From: Cristatella mucedo
Taxonomy: Eukaryota > Bryozoa > Phylactolaemata > Cristatellidae
Direction of reading: 5' to 3'
Assembly (NCBI GenBank): GCA_009760855.2
Contig: WPIO01000034.1
Coordinates: forward strand, 3,381,001 to 3,445,000
Length of the DNA: 64,000 nucleotides
Position numbers and translations under genes: made by a program. Positions 23,784 to 36,065 of the stretch are shown here, piece by piece; the first letter of the stretch is position 1; every line of letters starts with the position of its first letter. Under the pieces are notes generated by a model. It had not been told where the DNA came from. It saw only the letters and a program-made list of their open reading frames with translations, and did no database searches.

Positions 23784-24176
23784 CATCCGGTGGTCTAAGT
23801 GTAACGCACGGTTGAGCTTCTGTTAACTCATTCCGAATTAAAAAATTGCATTGACTGAGACGTTTAAGACTTTTAGCGAGCATTCAGGTTTTGAAGAGCA
23901 ACCCAATAAGCAGACCGTGCGAGGTTTTAAGTGTAAGACTCTGCAGTAAGCGAGTCTAAAGCCTCTTTCAAATTGGCCGGTCCAGAGCTCGCTGCAATCT
24001 TGTGCCATCTTCGAATTCTATAATAAAAATTCTACCATCGAAGATGAAGCTGACGTGTCGCCAACGGCAGCCTCATCCACCGAAAGGACCAGCTGTGTCC
24101 TCCTATAAACATATGCTATAATCTGTGTACAAGTGACTACAGTAATTGCAGTTTTCCATACACACACACATATACA

Positions 24177-24401
<225 letters not shown>

Positions 24402-24756
24402 CACACAGCACACGAGCGATTCAACGGGCCTAGCTATCTGCTAGGCTTACCAACAATGCCTGCTTGGCTCTGTATGTCACATTCAGCCACCCCAACGGAA
24501 TGCCACCGTTGTGGATATTGATTTAGCCTGAATGGTCATAATAATAATTAAATACCAAGAGAAATTCGATGTGGGCCAGCGTGTGGTACCCGCCCCCTAC
24601 TATTGTTTGAGCAGCCACGGGTTGAAGCAGTTTCGCAGGCCTGGCTTGGTCACCTCTGGACTGGTGATATGTCAGACTAATGATTATGAAAAATTCCAAA
24701 CGGAGCAGTAGCCGATTGTTCTCCAGAAAGCTGAAGGCAATCGCATAACAGTGCAG

Positions 24757-24864
24757 CTTATCCGCACCCTTGACCTTATCCGCATCCTTGACCTTATCCG
24801 CATCCTTGACCTTATCCGCATCCTTGACCTTCTCAGCATCCTTGACCTTATCCGCATCCTTGGC
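24757..24864 (+). repeat. 18-bp minisatellite, 6 copies
   Basis: Six head-to-tail copies of CTTATCCGCATCCTTGAC with a few substitutions: CACCC in copy 1, CTTCTCAGC in copy 5, TTGGC in copy 6. Confidence 0.95.
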
Positions 24865-24940
24865 GGGCGCTTAGCAAACAGAGAAGTTACGGGTTAATTT
24901 TGCTTAGTCGTCGATAGCAGAGCCAGCAGCTAGGACTGAG

Positions 24941-27249
24941 CAGACACGGGCAAACTACGGCCCGCTGGCCATATACCGTTAGGCTTTTTAATCCGGCCCA
25001 CCGAACTCGTCCACTATATATTATTAAATTAAATTTTGTTATAAAGACACCTCAATCATTTTACCTAGCTGTAATTCCCATCATTCCTCAGCAGATGGCG
25101 CACCCCGAAGACGCTGACCCTTGAGTGTGATGCATTACGGTTACTCTCTACGTCATTTTGTCGCTTTGTACTCTCAGCCCTTCAGTAAAAATGAGCGGTC
25201 CGAAGAAAAGAAAAGTAGACAGTGAGTGCCGAGTGTTTAATAAAGAGTGGACAACAAATTATTATTTCACTGAAGTCCGATCAACAGCTGTATGTCTGAT
25301 ATGCCAAGAAACTAGCAGTTTTTAAAGAATACAACATCAGCCGTCATTTTGCCACAAAACATGCTAACTAAGCCAGTCAATAGTCTCGACAATAACGGGC
25401 GACTGCAGCTCAGACATTGACGGCTAATTTACAGACCCGGAAAAATCTTTTCCACAGACAAACTGCGATTCAAGAGTCAAGTACTGAGGCATCTGTTTTG
25501 CTGGCATTCAAATTAGCAAAGGCCAGTAAGCCTTTGTCCGAAGGCGAATTTTTAAAAGAATGCATGGTTGAGACAGCAGGTCTCTTGTGTCCGGAGACCG
25601 GAGGCAAATTTAAAAAAAATAAGTTTATCACGCAGAACTATGACTCGCCGTGTGGAGTTGATTGACGAAGATATAGCCAGCAAATTAAACAAAAAGGCGG
25701 AGTCCTTTAAGTTTTATTCACTAGCACTGGATGAAAGTGACGACTTAAAAGACACTGCTCAGCTCTTAATTTTTATCCGAGGGATTAACGACAGTTTTGA
25801 GATCACAGAGGAATTTTTTACCATGGAGCCCATGAACGAAAAAACGAGGGGAGAGGACTTGTATAACCAGGTTTGTGCTGTCATCGAGAGAATGAAGCTA
25901 CCCTGGAGTAAACTTGCCAATGTCACCACGGATGGATCGCCAAATTTAAGTGGGAAAAACGTTGGGCTGCTAAAAAGACTGCCGGAAAAAGTAAAAGATG
26001 AAAATCCTGATCAGGATGTTATTTTTTTCCCCTGCATCATTCATCAGGAAGTTCTTAGTAAGTCTATATTGCAGTTAAATCATGTCGTGAATCCAGTCGT
26101 AAAACTTGTTAACTTTATACGAGCAAGGGGACTCCGGCATCTTTAGTTTATTGCGTTCGCGGAAGAAACCGATGCAGATCACCAGGACTTACTTTACCAC
26201 TCTCGTGTTCGCTGGCTAAGTTTGGGCAAAGTCTTTCAAAGAGTGTCGTAGCTAAAGGAAGAGATCTGCACTGCATATTTGGAGTTAATGGGCAGAGCCG
26301 ACGAATTTCCCGAGCAAAGTAGCAAGCACTGGTTTCGTGACTTTGCGCTCGCTGTGGACACACCTTCGCACGTGAACGAGCTGAACACCAAGCTACAGGG
26401 GAAAGATCAATTTGTGCACGACATGTACACAATTGTTAGGGCATTCAAATTCAAGCTGACTCTTTTCTCCAGAAAAATTTCAAACAAATCTTTCACTCAT
26501 TTCCCCACACTAGCCATGCAGAAAGAGGCGACCCGAAACGCGCAGAAATACAGCAAATCACCGGACGACCTGCACGGAGAATTCTGCCGTCGTTTATGTG
26601 ACTTTGAAAAAATTGAAAAGTCTCTTCAGCTGGTCTCCTGTCCCCTGTCACAAGACCCTGAAACAGCATCACAGGAGCTGCAGATGGAACTGATAGGTCT
26701 TCAGTCTGACTCTGTATTGAAGGAGAAGTTCAACTCTCTTAAACTGAACGACTTATATGCTTCACTTAACGAAGTCACGTTTCCAAACCTCCGGAGGATG
26801 GATGGCACAGAAGATGCTGACGTTGTTTGACTAAACCTGAATGTGTGTGAACAGGCATTCAGCGTCATTATCGTCAACAAAGTCGGTCACAGATCCAAGT
26901 TAACTGGCCAACACCTCGGATATATCTTGAGAATTGCCACAACAAATAAAACGCCAGACATTGATGCACTTGCAAAAGAAGGAGACCAACAACACTCTTC
27001 TCACTGAAACTGAATGGGAGTTTATTACTCCCTTATTAAATTAATAAATTTTTAAAACAATCTTTACAATAAACTAAGCACAATGGTGTTTCGCTGCCTG
27101 TTAAAGGCCAAATCTTTTCATGTAGTGGTTTTTACATTTAATTTATATTAGTTCACACAAACACACCATTCTCCTATTTCTGGCCCGGCCCCTTTGTCAA
27201 ATTTTAGAAACCATTGTGGCCCGAGAGTAAAAAAGTTTGCCCTCCTCTG
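24941..27249 (+). mobile_element. hAT DNA transposon (Charlie/ZBED-like), about 2.3 kb, inactive
   Basis: The terminal sequences are inverted. The left end begins CAGACACGGGCAAACTACGG; the reverse complement of the right end begins CAGAGGAGGGCAAACT and both share a nearby GGCCC/GGGCC block. CAG-starting ends flanking a BED-finger transposase fit the hAT superfamily, Charlie-like branch. I could not recognise an intact 8-bp target duplication (GGACTGAG on the left, AGCAAGGT on the right), so insertion is old. The transposase reading frame is described separately. Confidence 0.8.
25191..27007 (+). pseudogene. hAT transposase pseudogene (BED finger, GTF2IRD2/ZBED-like)
   Basis: The frame opens with a basic MSGPKKRKVDSECRVF, followed by a BED zinc finger (VCLICQ, then HFATKH, giving C-x2-C and H-x4-H). 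The hAT catalytic domain follows with FYSLALDESDDLKDTAQLLI (an early acidic motif), VTTDGSPNLSGKNVGLLKR and FPCIIHQEVLSKSILQLNHV. The C-terminal hAT dimerisation region reads VCEQAFSVI ... ILRIATTNKTPDIDAL. Damage: a stop at 25323-25325 with a frameshift next to it, three stops at about 25370-25395, a one-base indel in an A8 run at 25612-25619, and in-frame stops at 26144, 26249 and 26828. In the animal genomes I know, similar proteins occur both as transposons and as domesticated genes; this copy is clearly broken. Confidence 0.88.
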
Positions 27250-28177
<928 letters not shown>

Positions 28178-28356
28178 TAAAAAAATACAAGCTGATTTAA
28201 CAGCCTTTTTTGTACAGCAGCAGAAAAGCCTTAAATGCTATCGCCGCCGCTTGCAGAGGCAAAACAGGATCGCCCATCGCAGGATTCGAGCCCGCGACCT
28301 CGGGGCCGAGGTCTGAAGAGCAACCGCCTTACTCCAGTGTGTCAGCACGGCTCGCC
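28178..28356 (-). mobile_element. SINE-1 copy e, near full length
   Basis: Minus-strand copy from 3' end (AAGCTGATTTAACAGCCTTT) to head (GTCAGCACGGCTCGCC). The reverse-complement B box is GGATTCGAGCCC-like (GGCTCGAATCC), slightly off consensus. Confidence 0.82.
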
Positions 28357-28463
28357 AACTCGGCATCGGTCTATCGGCCGCCATTCACTGCAAAAAAAAT
28401 CGCGGTACTACAGAAGGTAATTAGTGCCTCGAGGAAGAAAGTGAAGCTGATGCTGGACGGGAC

Positions 28464-28514
28464 CACGTGCCGTGGCACGTGCCACGGCACGTGCCACGGC
28501 ACGTGCCACGGCAC
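28464..28514. repeat. Tandem palindromic 12-mer (CACGTGCCACGG)n
   Basis: CACGTG alternates with GCCACGGC-type arms for about four units. Each unit is close to self-complementary, so the whole tract can fold as nested hairpins and presents repeated CACGTG E-box sequences. Confidence 0.9.
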
Positions 28515-29340
28515 TTTTCTAGGCAAAATCGCTATCGCATCACTCAGCTCCACACCCACGCTACCCACTCGAAAGACGGAGGCCTTCACGTTGCCCTCAC
28601 CGGCTTGACTCGCCATGGCCGCCATTCGGAACGAACGGCGGAACTGAAATCCCAATCAGCGCTGGTTTAGCAGTAAGGCATTGGGAGCGCGTCCGACTGG
28701 GAGCCTTCAGAGCCCGAGGCTCAGCCAGCGTGCCCAAGGCCGGCGTGCCGGAGACGAGAGCCTCGGGCACGCGACTTTCAGTAATTGAAGCGGGCGACGC
28801 CGCCGCCACCGTCGCCCCCGCCGCCAGCCGTCGTCGCAGTCCTTGGGAAGGTCGGTGACCTGGATGCCAGGGATGCCGGGACCTAAAGGCGGCGGGACCT
28901 AAGAGCTAAGGCGGGTAAACACCCTCGGATGGCTGGCCACCCCGCGCCGTGGTCGCATTGCGCCGGCAGCGGGGAGCGACTGGCAAAGAGTTGGCCTCGC
29001 GTCGTCGGGGGGCTTGCAAAGCGCCGCGCTGAATGAGGCAATGTTTGTGCGGCCCCTGAGGCGTTTCACTCCGAAGCGGCGGCTGGCGTTCATCTATTCG
29101 TGAGCGATCGGGCTCTTTTTCTCCCTACTGGATTGAATTTTAAATTCAAAGGCTCGTGCCGACTGAACGGAAGAAATTCGGACTCGTGCCAGCAGAAAGC
29201 TGGATGTCGACCGACATTGCGTGTCACATTGCACATGTCACACGGGATGCTCAAGCAGGAAAAAGCAACTCAGAGTGATTCCATTAAAGACATCAACATT
29301 AGCTATCTACTTGATGAGCCGAGCACACATCTGAGAATAT

Positions 29341-29383
29341 GAGAGAAGGAGAGAGTGAGAGAGAGAGAGAGATGGAGGGGGAG

Positions 29384-29417
<34 letters not shown>

Positions 29418-29452
29418 GAGAGAGGGAGGGAGGGAGGGGGAGGGAGAGAGAT
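29341..29452 (+). repeat. (GA)n microsatellite, interrupted
   Basis: GA dinucleotides with GGAGGG blocks. Confidence 0.92.
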
Positions 29453-29594
29453 GCGATAGGGTGCGATTTAAGAGCAATAAGCTGCAACAAGCATTGACAT
29501 TGACATTTGTGTATGCAAATGTCAATGAACGTGAAAAGTATCTACTGATCGCTATTTCTGTTCGCACCAACGTATGCAAGTCTGCTATTTATAT

Positions 29595-30110
29595 GTCATG
29601 TAATTTATTTCCATCTGTAAGTCCACAAAGACTGTGGTTGCCGCGAAGGAGAGTTTGTATAGCGCTCTCGAAGCATAAGCGGCTTTTGGCACGCATTCAG
29701 TTGCCAACAAGCTTCATCTCACGCAACAAAGAGAAAGCGAGAAGCGTTGCTGTGTCAGGAAGTCAGGAGAGCAGTTGATGTAGTGAATAGCATGGAACTA
29801 GCAGCTCACGACGCCTGGAGAGGATGAGCCATAGTTGGTAGCGGGAGAGTAGTCATCAATTGTCGTTTCGTAAGAATCGTGAAAGTGGATTCTACAGCCC
29901 AGGACCTGCAGAGCAAAAGCTTCTGTCGGCAACGGTCTTTAAGTGGAGGAATTTAACAGCTAATAAAGTGTCCACACAAGACCTGAGACAGGAACAGGCT
30001 GAATATGGTGCAGCAGTTCAGCTAGGTATGGAGGAGCCAAGCCGTGGCCTTGGCCTTGTGGGTCAGCGTAAGAACTTTGTTCTGTACCCGTAGATCCACC
30101 GGCAGAGGCC
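29595..30110 (-). mobile_element. LINE-B copy 2
   Basis: The minus strand reads GHGLAPPYLAELLHHIQPV (an L2-type C-terminal motif) and downstream a decayed version of the LKLWNSLP-type end with LRND. The 3' UTR ends near 29600 with GTCTTTGTGGACTTACAGAT. The order matches copies at 16266 and 32560. Several frameshifts. Confidence 0.75.
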
Positions 30111-30539
30111 ATCCGAGCTCTTTCAGCAAAGGAGACACGTAGTCTGCTCATGGCCACGTGATGCGTGAATCGGGGGTTGGAAAGAGGGGGCGCCCTTCGA
30201 AGTTGTAACTCTATAACCAACACTCGGAGCTTTCGCCCGACAACAACGTCGTGCTAACTGTCGTACTGTGCTGAGAAACATGACCGCTCCGGACCAGTTG
30301 TAGCCCCTATTGGTCTCCGGCCGCAGGACGATTCCGAGAGTGAATGGTCACAATGCAGAGCCGGGCAGTTCTCGCGTTCGCTCACGCTCACCTAGAAGCT
30401 CGGCACACAGGGCCGCGGAACGTAGATGCAGGCTTGGAATGGGGAACAAAGTGTGTTCGATAGCTGCGCAGAGGAAAGAAAGCGGTTCTCACCACGAGCG
30501 CCCAGCTACCTTGGATAACGAGTGGCAAAGAGCACTCTG

Positions 30540-30851
<312 letters not shown>

Positions 30852-31260
30852 CTGTCACTCTGCCTCTCTCAATTTCGTGGGAGTCGTACGAAGCGCCTCC
30901 GGAGCTAGCCGGCACGAGCAAATCGGTCGGTCGCTCTGGAGGTCACGTGACGCCGGAGCAGTCGAGCGCACCTTCGCGTCTCGCGCACGCGCTCCGAGCT
31001 CCTCGAGGAGTTCCACCCCTTGATCTTCGCAGAGACGGACGGGCTAGCTCTTAGAGAAAGGAGGGCGAGAAGCGGTTGACGGCGAGGAGACGCGCAACGG
31101 AAGTGAGAGAAGAGCGGAAAATCGCGTTGACAAAATGAGCGATTTTATAAAAAGTTATTAATTAATTAAATTAATTGATTATTTTAAACCCCTTGTGTGT
31201 GCGTAAGCCGGTCGCTAAATTCTCGGACGACGATGAGCGCTTTGGAGCGCATGAGAGCGG

Positions 31261-31316
31261 CTCCGGAGCTCAGCCGGAGCTGCCGCAGCCGGAGCTGCCG
31301 CAGCTCCGGAGCTGCC
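31261..31316. repeat. Palindromic GC-rich cluster (AGCCGGAGCTGCCGC repeats)
   Basis: Short direct and inverted copies of CCGGAGCTGCCGCAGC alternate, with a central GCAGCTCCGGAGCTGC palindrome. Confidence 0.75.
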
Positions 31317-31949
31317 CACCGTCGTCGCACGGTGAGCCTGTAGCTTAAAGCTATCGTATTATAAACAGTCTTGACAGTAAGTAAGCCAATAAGCCAGACC
31401 CTAGACCTCTACGCAACCGGTTAATCCTACTTCTCGTTAGCTCACTCGGAGGGAGGTCGAGGCGTTGGACTGGGTCTCGAGCGTCGCCGGTGCGTCGCCG
31501 TGCGGCACCCAAAAGCTCGGGATAGCCGGGAAAACGGACTGCCGTCAGCTCTCTGGCCAGCCGACCCCCGCCCCGGCCGGCCAGCCGAACCCCCGAACCC
31601 CCTCCGGCCCGCCGAACCCCCGGCCGAGGGTTCGCCGGGCCGGCTGGGAATTCGGCGGGCCGGCCGGGCAGACGATCCGTTGAATAGGATAATTCAGCGT
31701 GAGCTGTGACTGCAGCAGCAGGCCGCCGCTGCCGCTGCACACTTACAGCACCGACTGACCTCATCCCGCGTCGGCTGACCTCAGCCCTCAGCATGTTTCT
31801 ATCGCCTGTTTAGATTCGGCGGCCTAGTTAATTATTCGGGCAGGTGCGCCCGCCCTACTGGACGGGTATGCGCGCCGGTCTCGCCGACGGGGCCGGTGGG
31901 GCTGGGTGGCAGGTGCACTCTGACTCCGTCGGCGCGGCCGAGCGGGACT

Positions 31950-32033
31950 CGACCGACGCCGAGAGCGACGTCTCTCGCTCGGCGTCTGTCGAGCGTCGCG
32001 CGCGATCGCTTGTCTTCGATCGCGCGACGCTAG
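31950..32033. repeat. Two adjacent inverted repeats
   Basis: The first: GACGCCGAGAGCGA faces TCGCTCGGCGTC. The second, at about 31992-32031: AGCGTCGCGCGCGATCG faces CGATCGCGCGACGCT across a loop of about 8 nt. Both could form stable hairpins. Confidence 0.8.
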
Positions 32034-32040
32034 CGTCGAG

Positions 32041-32500
32041 CATTCTGTTACTTACTTTTAGGCCCCTTCATTCTCTGGCTCCAGCCCGCGACCTATAAGA
32101 ACGACTGCCCCATCAGGAGGAGAATGGTGCAATCCGCTGTTCTGGCTCGAGTCATTTAGCCCTACCTCGTAAGAACCTCGACGCCGCTGGAGGAGACAGA
32201 CCGTGCCTTTAGTTTTCTACGCCCCCAAAGCCTGGAACTCGCTGCCGACGCACGTCGCAACGCACGTCCCAGACATTTAAAAATAAATATAAGAAAGACT
32301 TAGAAAGAAGCTCAAAACGCACATGTTTACTAAAGCGTTCGGTGGGTCTTTGTGATTCGTCTTTCGTGCGCATGTACCTGCTGACACTGTGCCTGCTGCT
32401 TGCGGATGTTACCACCAATCATTTGGTAATACTTTATAGACAGCATCTGTAGAGTGCCTAGAAAGAGACTCAGTTCTGTGAGGGCGTTATTACTATCGAG
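32041..32500 (+). mobile_element. LINE-A copy 7, ORF C-terminus and 3' end
   Basis: It starts at LLTFRPLHSLAPAR and passes through the PKAWNSLPTHVA region to a 3' UTR of the GCATCTGTAGAGTGCCTAG subfamily (hairpin at about 32455-32490). A GAAGGAGACAG-type insertion and frameshifts are present. Confidence 0.82.
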
Positions 32501-32559
32501 TCTTTTACATTGGGACGCGCATCATGCCACGAGGCCTTAGCCTAGTATGTATGTATGCA

Positions 32560-32952
32560 TCTCCAACCTGTAACTCCACAGAGCCACCAAGACTATGCTG
32601 GCGTTACTCAGGAGAGGTTTGTATAGCCCACTCACAGCCTCAGCGGCTTTCGGTACGCATTCGGTAGCCGACAGAGTTCATCTCACACAACAAAGAGAGA
32701 TAGAGAAACGGAGCTGAGTCTGTGGAGAAGTAGAGCTAGCTAGTAGCATAGAAGTAGCTGCTCAGGACCGCTGGAACGGATTTGCCACAGTCGGTAGCTG
32801 GAGAGTATATGTCGTTGCGTAAGAATCGTGGAAGTGAGTTCCATAGTTTAAGACCTGCAGAGCAAAAGCTTCGGTCGCCAACGGTCTTTAAGCGTAGGAT
32901 TTATTGCCTGTAGGGCACGAGGAGGCTGAAACTGATACAGCAGTTCGGCTAA
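32560..32952 (-). mobile_element. LINE-B copy 3, cut off by a SINE-1
   Basis: The minus strand reads AELLYQF, then DRSFCSAGLKLWNSLPRFLR, then a 3' UTR ending in TGGAGTTACAGGTTGGAGAT. At its upstream side (32950) it is replaced abruptly by SINE-1 copy f, which probably inserted or marks a breakpoint. Confidence 0.75.
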
Positions 32953-33060
32953 AAAAATACTAGCTGATCTGACAGTCTCTTTTTGTATAGCGGCAGAAGA
33001 GCCTTAGAGGCTATCACCACTTGCAGCGGCTATAAATGATGATAAATCCTCATTGCAGGT
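32950..33060 (-). mobile_element. SINE-1 copy f, 3' two thirds
   Basis: Contains the 3' end (TACTAGCTGATCTGACAGTC) and body (CACTTGCAGCGGC), and stops before the B box. Confidence 0.72.
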
Positions 33061-33589
33061 GCTTTGCAGCTCGCTGCAAGATTAGCGATAGCACACAGCT
33101 ATTGAGACACAGGGAAGGTATTATTGTAGTGGTGCCTAGACGAGCGAGCATAAACAGTAAAGTTTCTTGCCAATTCATGCATTCAGAGAAAGCGATAATA
33201 CAGTCGTGGCAGGTGAGTGGTTAGACGCCGATGATAGTAACGTGCACTAAATCGTGCACAGATTGGGTGAAGAACACGTAGGAACAAGGAAAACTTCACA
33301 GAGGCACATGAAGCCGTGGCTGAGTGATGGCACGGATGCTTCCGTAGCTGAGCCAATTACGTGGTGGATGCATTGTCGTCGAGCCGGTCGTTGCTGATGG
33401 TTGCAGATGCCGGAATTCAGTTTAAGCATTTCAGTGAGCAAACGCAATGAAGGTCAGACAGCCAGAAGATTTCAATTTAGCGCCAGGCATGGCAGGTAGG
33501 CGACTAGCAGCTGGTATGAGCTGGATGAGCCTGAGGAGTAGTCGGGCCGCCGGATAAGCAGCCCTGTGCAAGCTGCAACTAACTTCGCC
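33061..33589. other. Spacer, nothing recognised
   Basis: Mixed composition; no transposon or coding match recognised. Confidence 0.35.
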
Positions 33590-33712
33590 ATAGAGGCTAT
33601 TGACACTTGCAGCGGCAATAAATGATGGCCCACCACAGGATCCGAACCCACAAACTCGGGGCCGAGGTCGCGAAGAGCTACCTCACCTTGGCGTCTGTGT
33701 GCCGTCTAGGCT
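33590..33712 (-). mobile_element. SINE-1 copy g, partial
   Basis: The body (CACTTGCAGCGGCAATAAAT) and head (AACTCGGGGCCGAGGTCG) are recognisable on the minus strand. The 3' end is lost. Confidence 0.7.
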
Positions 33713-33834
33713 CAGCCTCACGTACGAATGAGCCAAGCCGCTGCCGCCGTGCACCTTGCGGGTCATCCTAGGAACTCTACTTGATATTCATCGATCACCC
33801 GGGAGCGATCGAAGCTAATTAAACAAATGAGACA

Positions 33835-33985
33835 CGGGAATTAGCCAAGGGATTAGGCGCTCTGGCTTAACGACTTCAGTCACGCTGGTTCGAGCCGCGA
33901 AGCAGCGCTGCTTTGCCCACTGCGTGCGGGGGGGGGGCGATAGCCGCTGTCAGCTCTATGAATCGGGCTTGCTAAATCAGCTCAC
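33835..33985 (+). mobile_element. SINE-1 copy h, variant subfamily, degenerate
   Basis: Features a GGTTCGAGCCG B-box remnant at about 33889, a poly-G insertion at about 33928-33937, and a 3' end CTATGAATCGGGCTTGCTAA ATCAGC (in two parts) like copies d and k. It abuts LINE-A copy 8. Confidence 0.6.
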
Positions 33986-34605
33986 ATTTGCTTGCACCGT
34001 AACACCCGCTTTTCGGAAACTAGCTGTTTACCTATACATCGTACAAACCTCGAATCCTTTGGAGACCGTGCATTTAGTTCGTACGCTCCTAAAGCCTGGA
34101 ACTCACTCCCGACTTGCGTCACGACATCTCCTGACTTGACTACATGTAAACAGAAATTTAAAACGAACCTATTTGTGGCAGCATTTAGTGGGTCCCTGTG
34201 ATTCGTTCTTTATGTGCTTATGCTTGCTGACACTGTGCCTGCTGCCACTAACCACACTTGCATGCTGACCCTGTGCATAAATATAAATAAATAAATAAAA
34301 TTCATTTGTATAGCGCCCCAAGAGAACTTAATCTCTATTCAGGCGCTTTACATATGCCTCGGGGCTCGAGCCCACGACCTCAGCCAGACCTTGGCCGGGG
34401 CGAGCGCCTTAACCGCTGGACCAATCCAGCTTGGCCCTGCATGTTACCCCTAACCATGTTATTCATGTTGTTTGCTTATCAAGATGATATTTCCACTCAC
34501 CATTTGATCGTATTTCTTTTGTACCAAATGTAAAGCGCCTAGAAAGAGATTGAGTTCTCTGAGGGCGCTTCATCAAGTGCATTATTATTATTATTACTTT
34601 TCAAA
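33986..34605 (+). mobile_element. LINE-A copy 8, 3' end split by SINE-2
   Basis: It reads NTRFSETSCLPIHRTNLESF, then GDRAFSSYAPKAWNSLPTCV, and continues into the 3' UTR. The UTR is interrupted at 34279-34437 and resumes with CATGTTACCCCTAACCATGT, ending with the hairpin at 34531-34571 and an (ATT)n tail. Confidence 0.87.
34279..34437 (-). mobile_element. SINE-2, tRNA-derived with LINE-A-like 3' tail
   Basis: In reverse complement the head contains an A-box-like TGGTCCAGCGGTTAAGG and a B box GGGCTCGAGCCCC. It is followed directly by ATGTAAAGCGCCTGAATAGA and GATTAAGTTCTCTTGGGGCG, the LINE-A terminal hairpin, then ACAAATGAAT and a (TTTA)n tail. The flanks repeat CCCTG(T)GCAT, a probable target duplication. 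The shared 3' end implies recognition by LINE-A reverse transcriptase; that mechanism is known for other SINE/LINE pairs and is inferred here. Confidence 0.8.
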
Positions 34606-34626
34606 GGACTCACGTTAAGGGGGTCT

Positions 34627-35012
<386 letters not shown>

Positions 35013-35144
35013 CTGAAAACTTGGCTGGCCAACAGTCATCTTCCGTTACGATGTCAGCACTCGATCTCTCTGCCGCCCCTTCCCCCTCGCCCTCTTAGCT
35101 ATCACTTGCAGCATGTGTTGCTCGCTGGCGAACTCGGATGGCAG

Positions 35145-35820
35145 CTAAATTTCTTAATTGACTGACGATAAAGCTAACTTAAAAGCCTAAAGGGTAAAGA
35201 GTTTGCCATTCAGAAATCGGAAGCCCGACCCTCAAAACGGGCTGGATCAGCTGGATCAGCCGCTTCGCCCAAATCAGAGTGTCTTGTTCCAAAAACAGCT
35301 TCACTGTATGATCGCACCAGCTCCGAGGTACAGTCTGCCTACTCGTGGCAACGAACCATTGCCAAAGGTCTGGCCCAGCCAAGGATAAAGGATAAAGGAT
35401 TAAAAAACCAAAGCCGGTCTATGAATTCGCGACATCCTTCTAGACGTTTGAACTCGCTATTCGCAGGTCTTCTTGCCTGTTCAATAAGACTATTGCAATT
35501 AGCGAAGCGAAACTCGGCAGCCCGGCTTGTCGGCCGCAAACGTCCCAACTGCCACGATGTTTCAGCAGTTCTCACTAATCTGCACTGGCTCCTCATCAGG
35601 CGGCGTATCGAGTGCAAGGTCACGGGTCACCTTCTTGCAGGCTCCTTTCATTCCCTTTATCTGGCCTACTTATTACCGGAAATACTTCCTAGTCAGGCTT
35701 TATACAGTATCATCCGCTCTACTGACTCGAGTCATTTCGCTGCACCTCTAGACATCGTCAGATCCTTTGAAGCCAATACCTTCTTGCTTCCTTCGATGGT
35801 GGCAAATGCTTTGTAGCTGC
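35145..35820 (+). mobile_element. LINE-A copy 9, highly diverged
   Basis: It begins at AKFLN-like (LND) sequence following motif C, then reads LNSLFAGLLACSIRLLQLAK, RNSAARLVGRKRPNCHD and LTNLHWLLIRRRIECKV. Weaker similarity than the other copies indicates an old insertion. No 3' end is visible. Confidence 0.7.
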
Positions 35821-35947
35821 AAAAAGTGACCGCTCCGTGTCTGGAGAGAAGCTTCTTTATTATATGGAATGCCAGCCAATGGCACTACCTTGCCATGTGG
35901 AACAATGTAGACGGTTGTGTGTAAGATCAAGCACGCCCAGCTACCTG

Positions 35948-36065
35948 AGTAATTACAATAATAATAATAATAATACATTGGTATAGCACCCTCTGAGAAC
36001 TGAATCACTCTTTCTAGGCACTTTACATATGTTGCAAAGGAGGCATGATTAAATAGTTTGTGGTA
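35948..36065 (-). mobile_element. LINE-A copy 10, 3' tail
   Basis: The (ATT)n tail in reverse (AATAATAATAATAAT), the hairpin (CCTCTGAGAACTGAATCACT ... CTAGGCACTTTACAT) and the start of the 3' UTR are present. Confidence 0.82.

Larger units (their letters stand above)
28357..29594. other. Spacer, no gene recognised
   Basis: Holds a 12-bp palindromic tandem repeat (28464-28514), a GC-rich block at about 28700-29090 and a GA tract. No exon could be supported. Confidence 0.4.
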
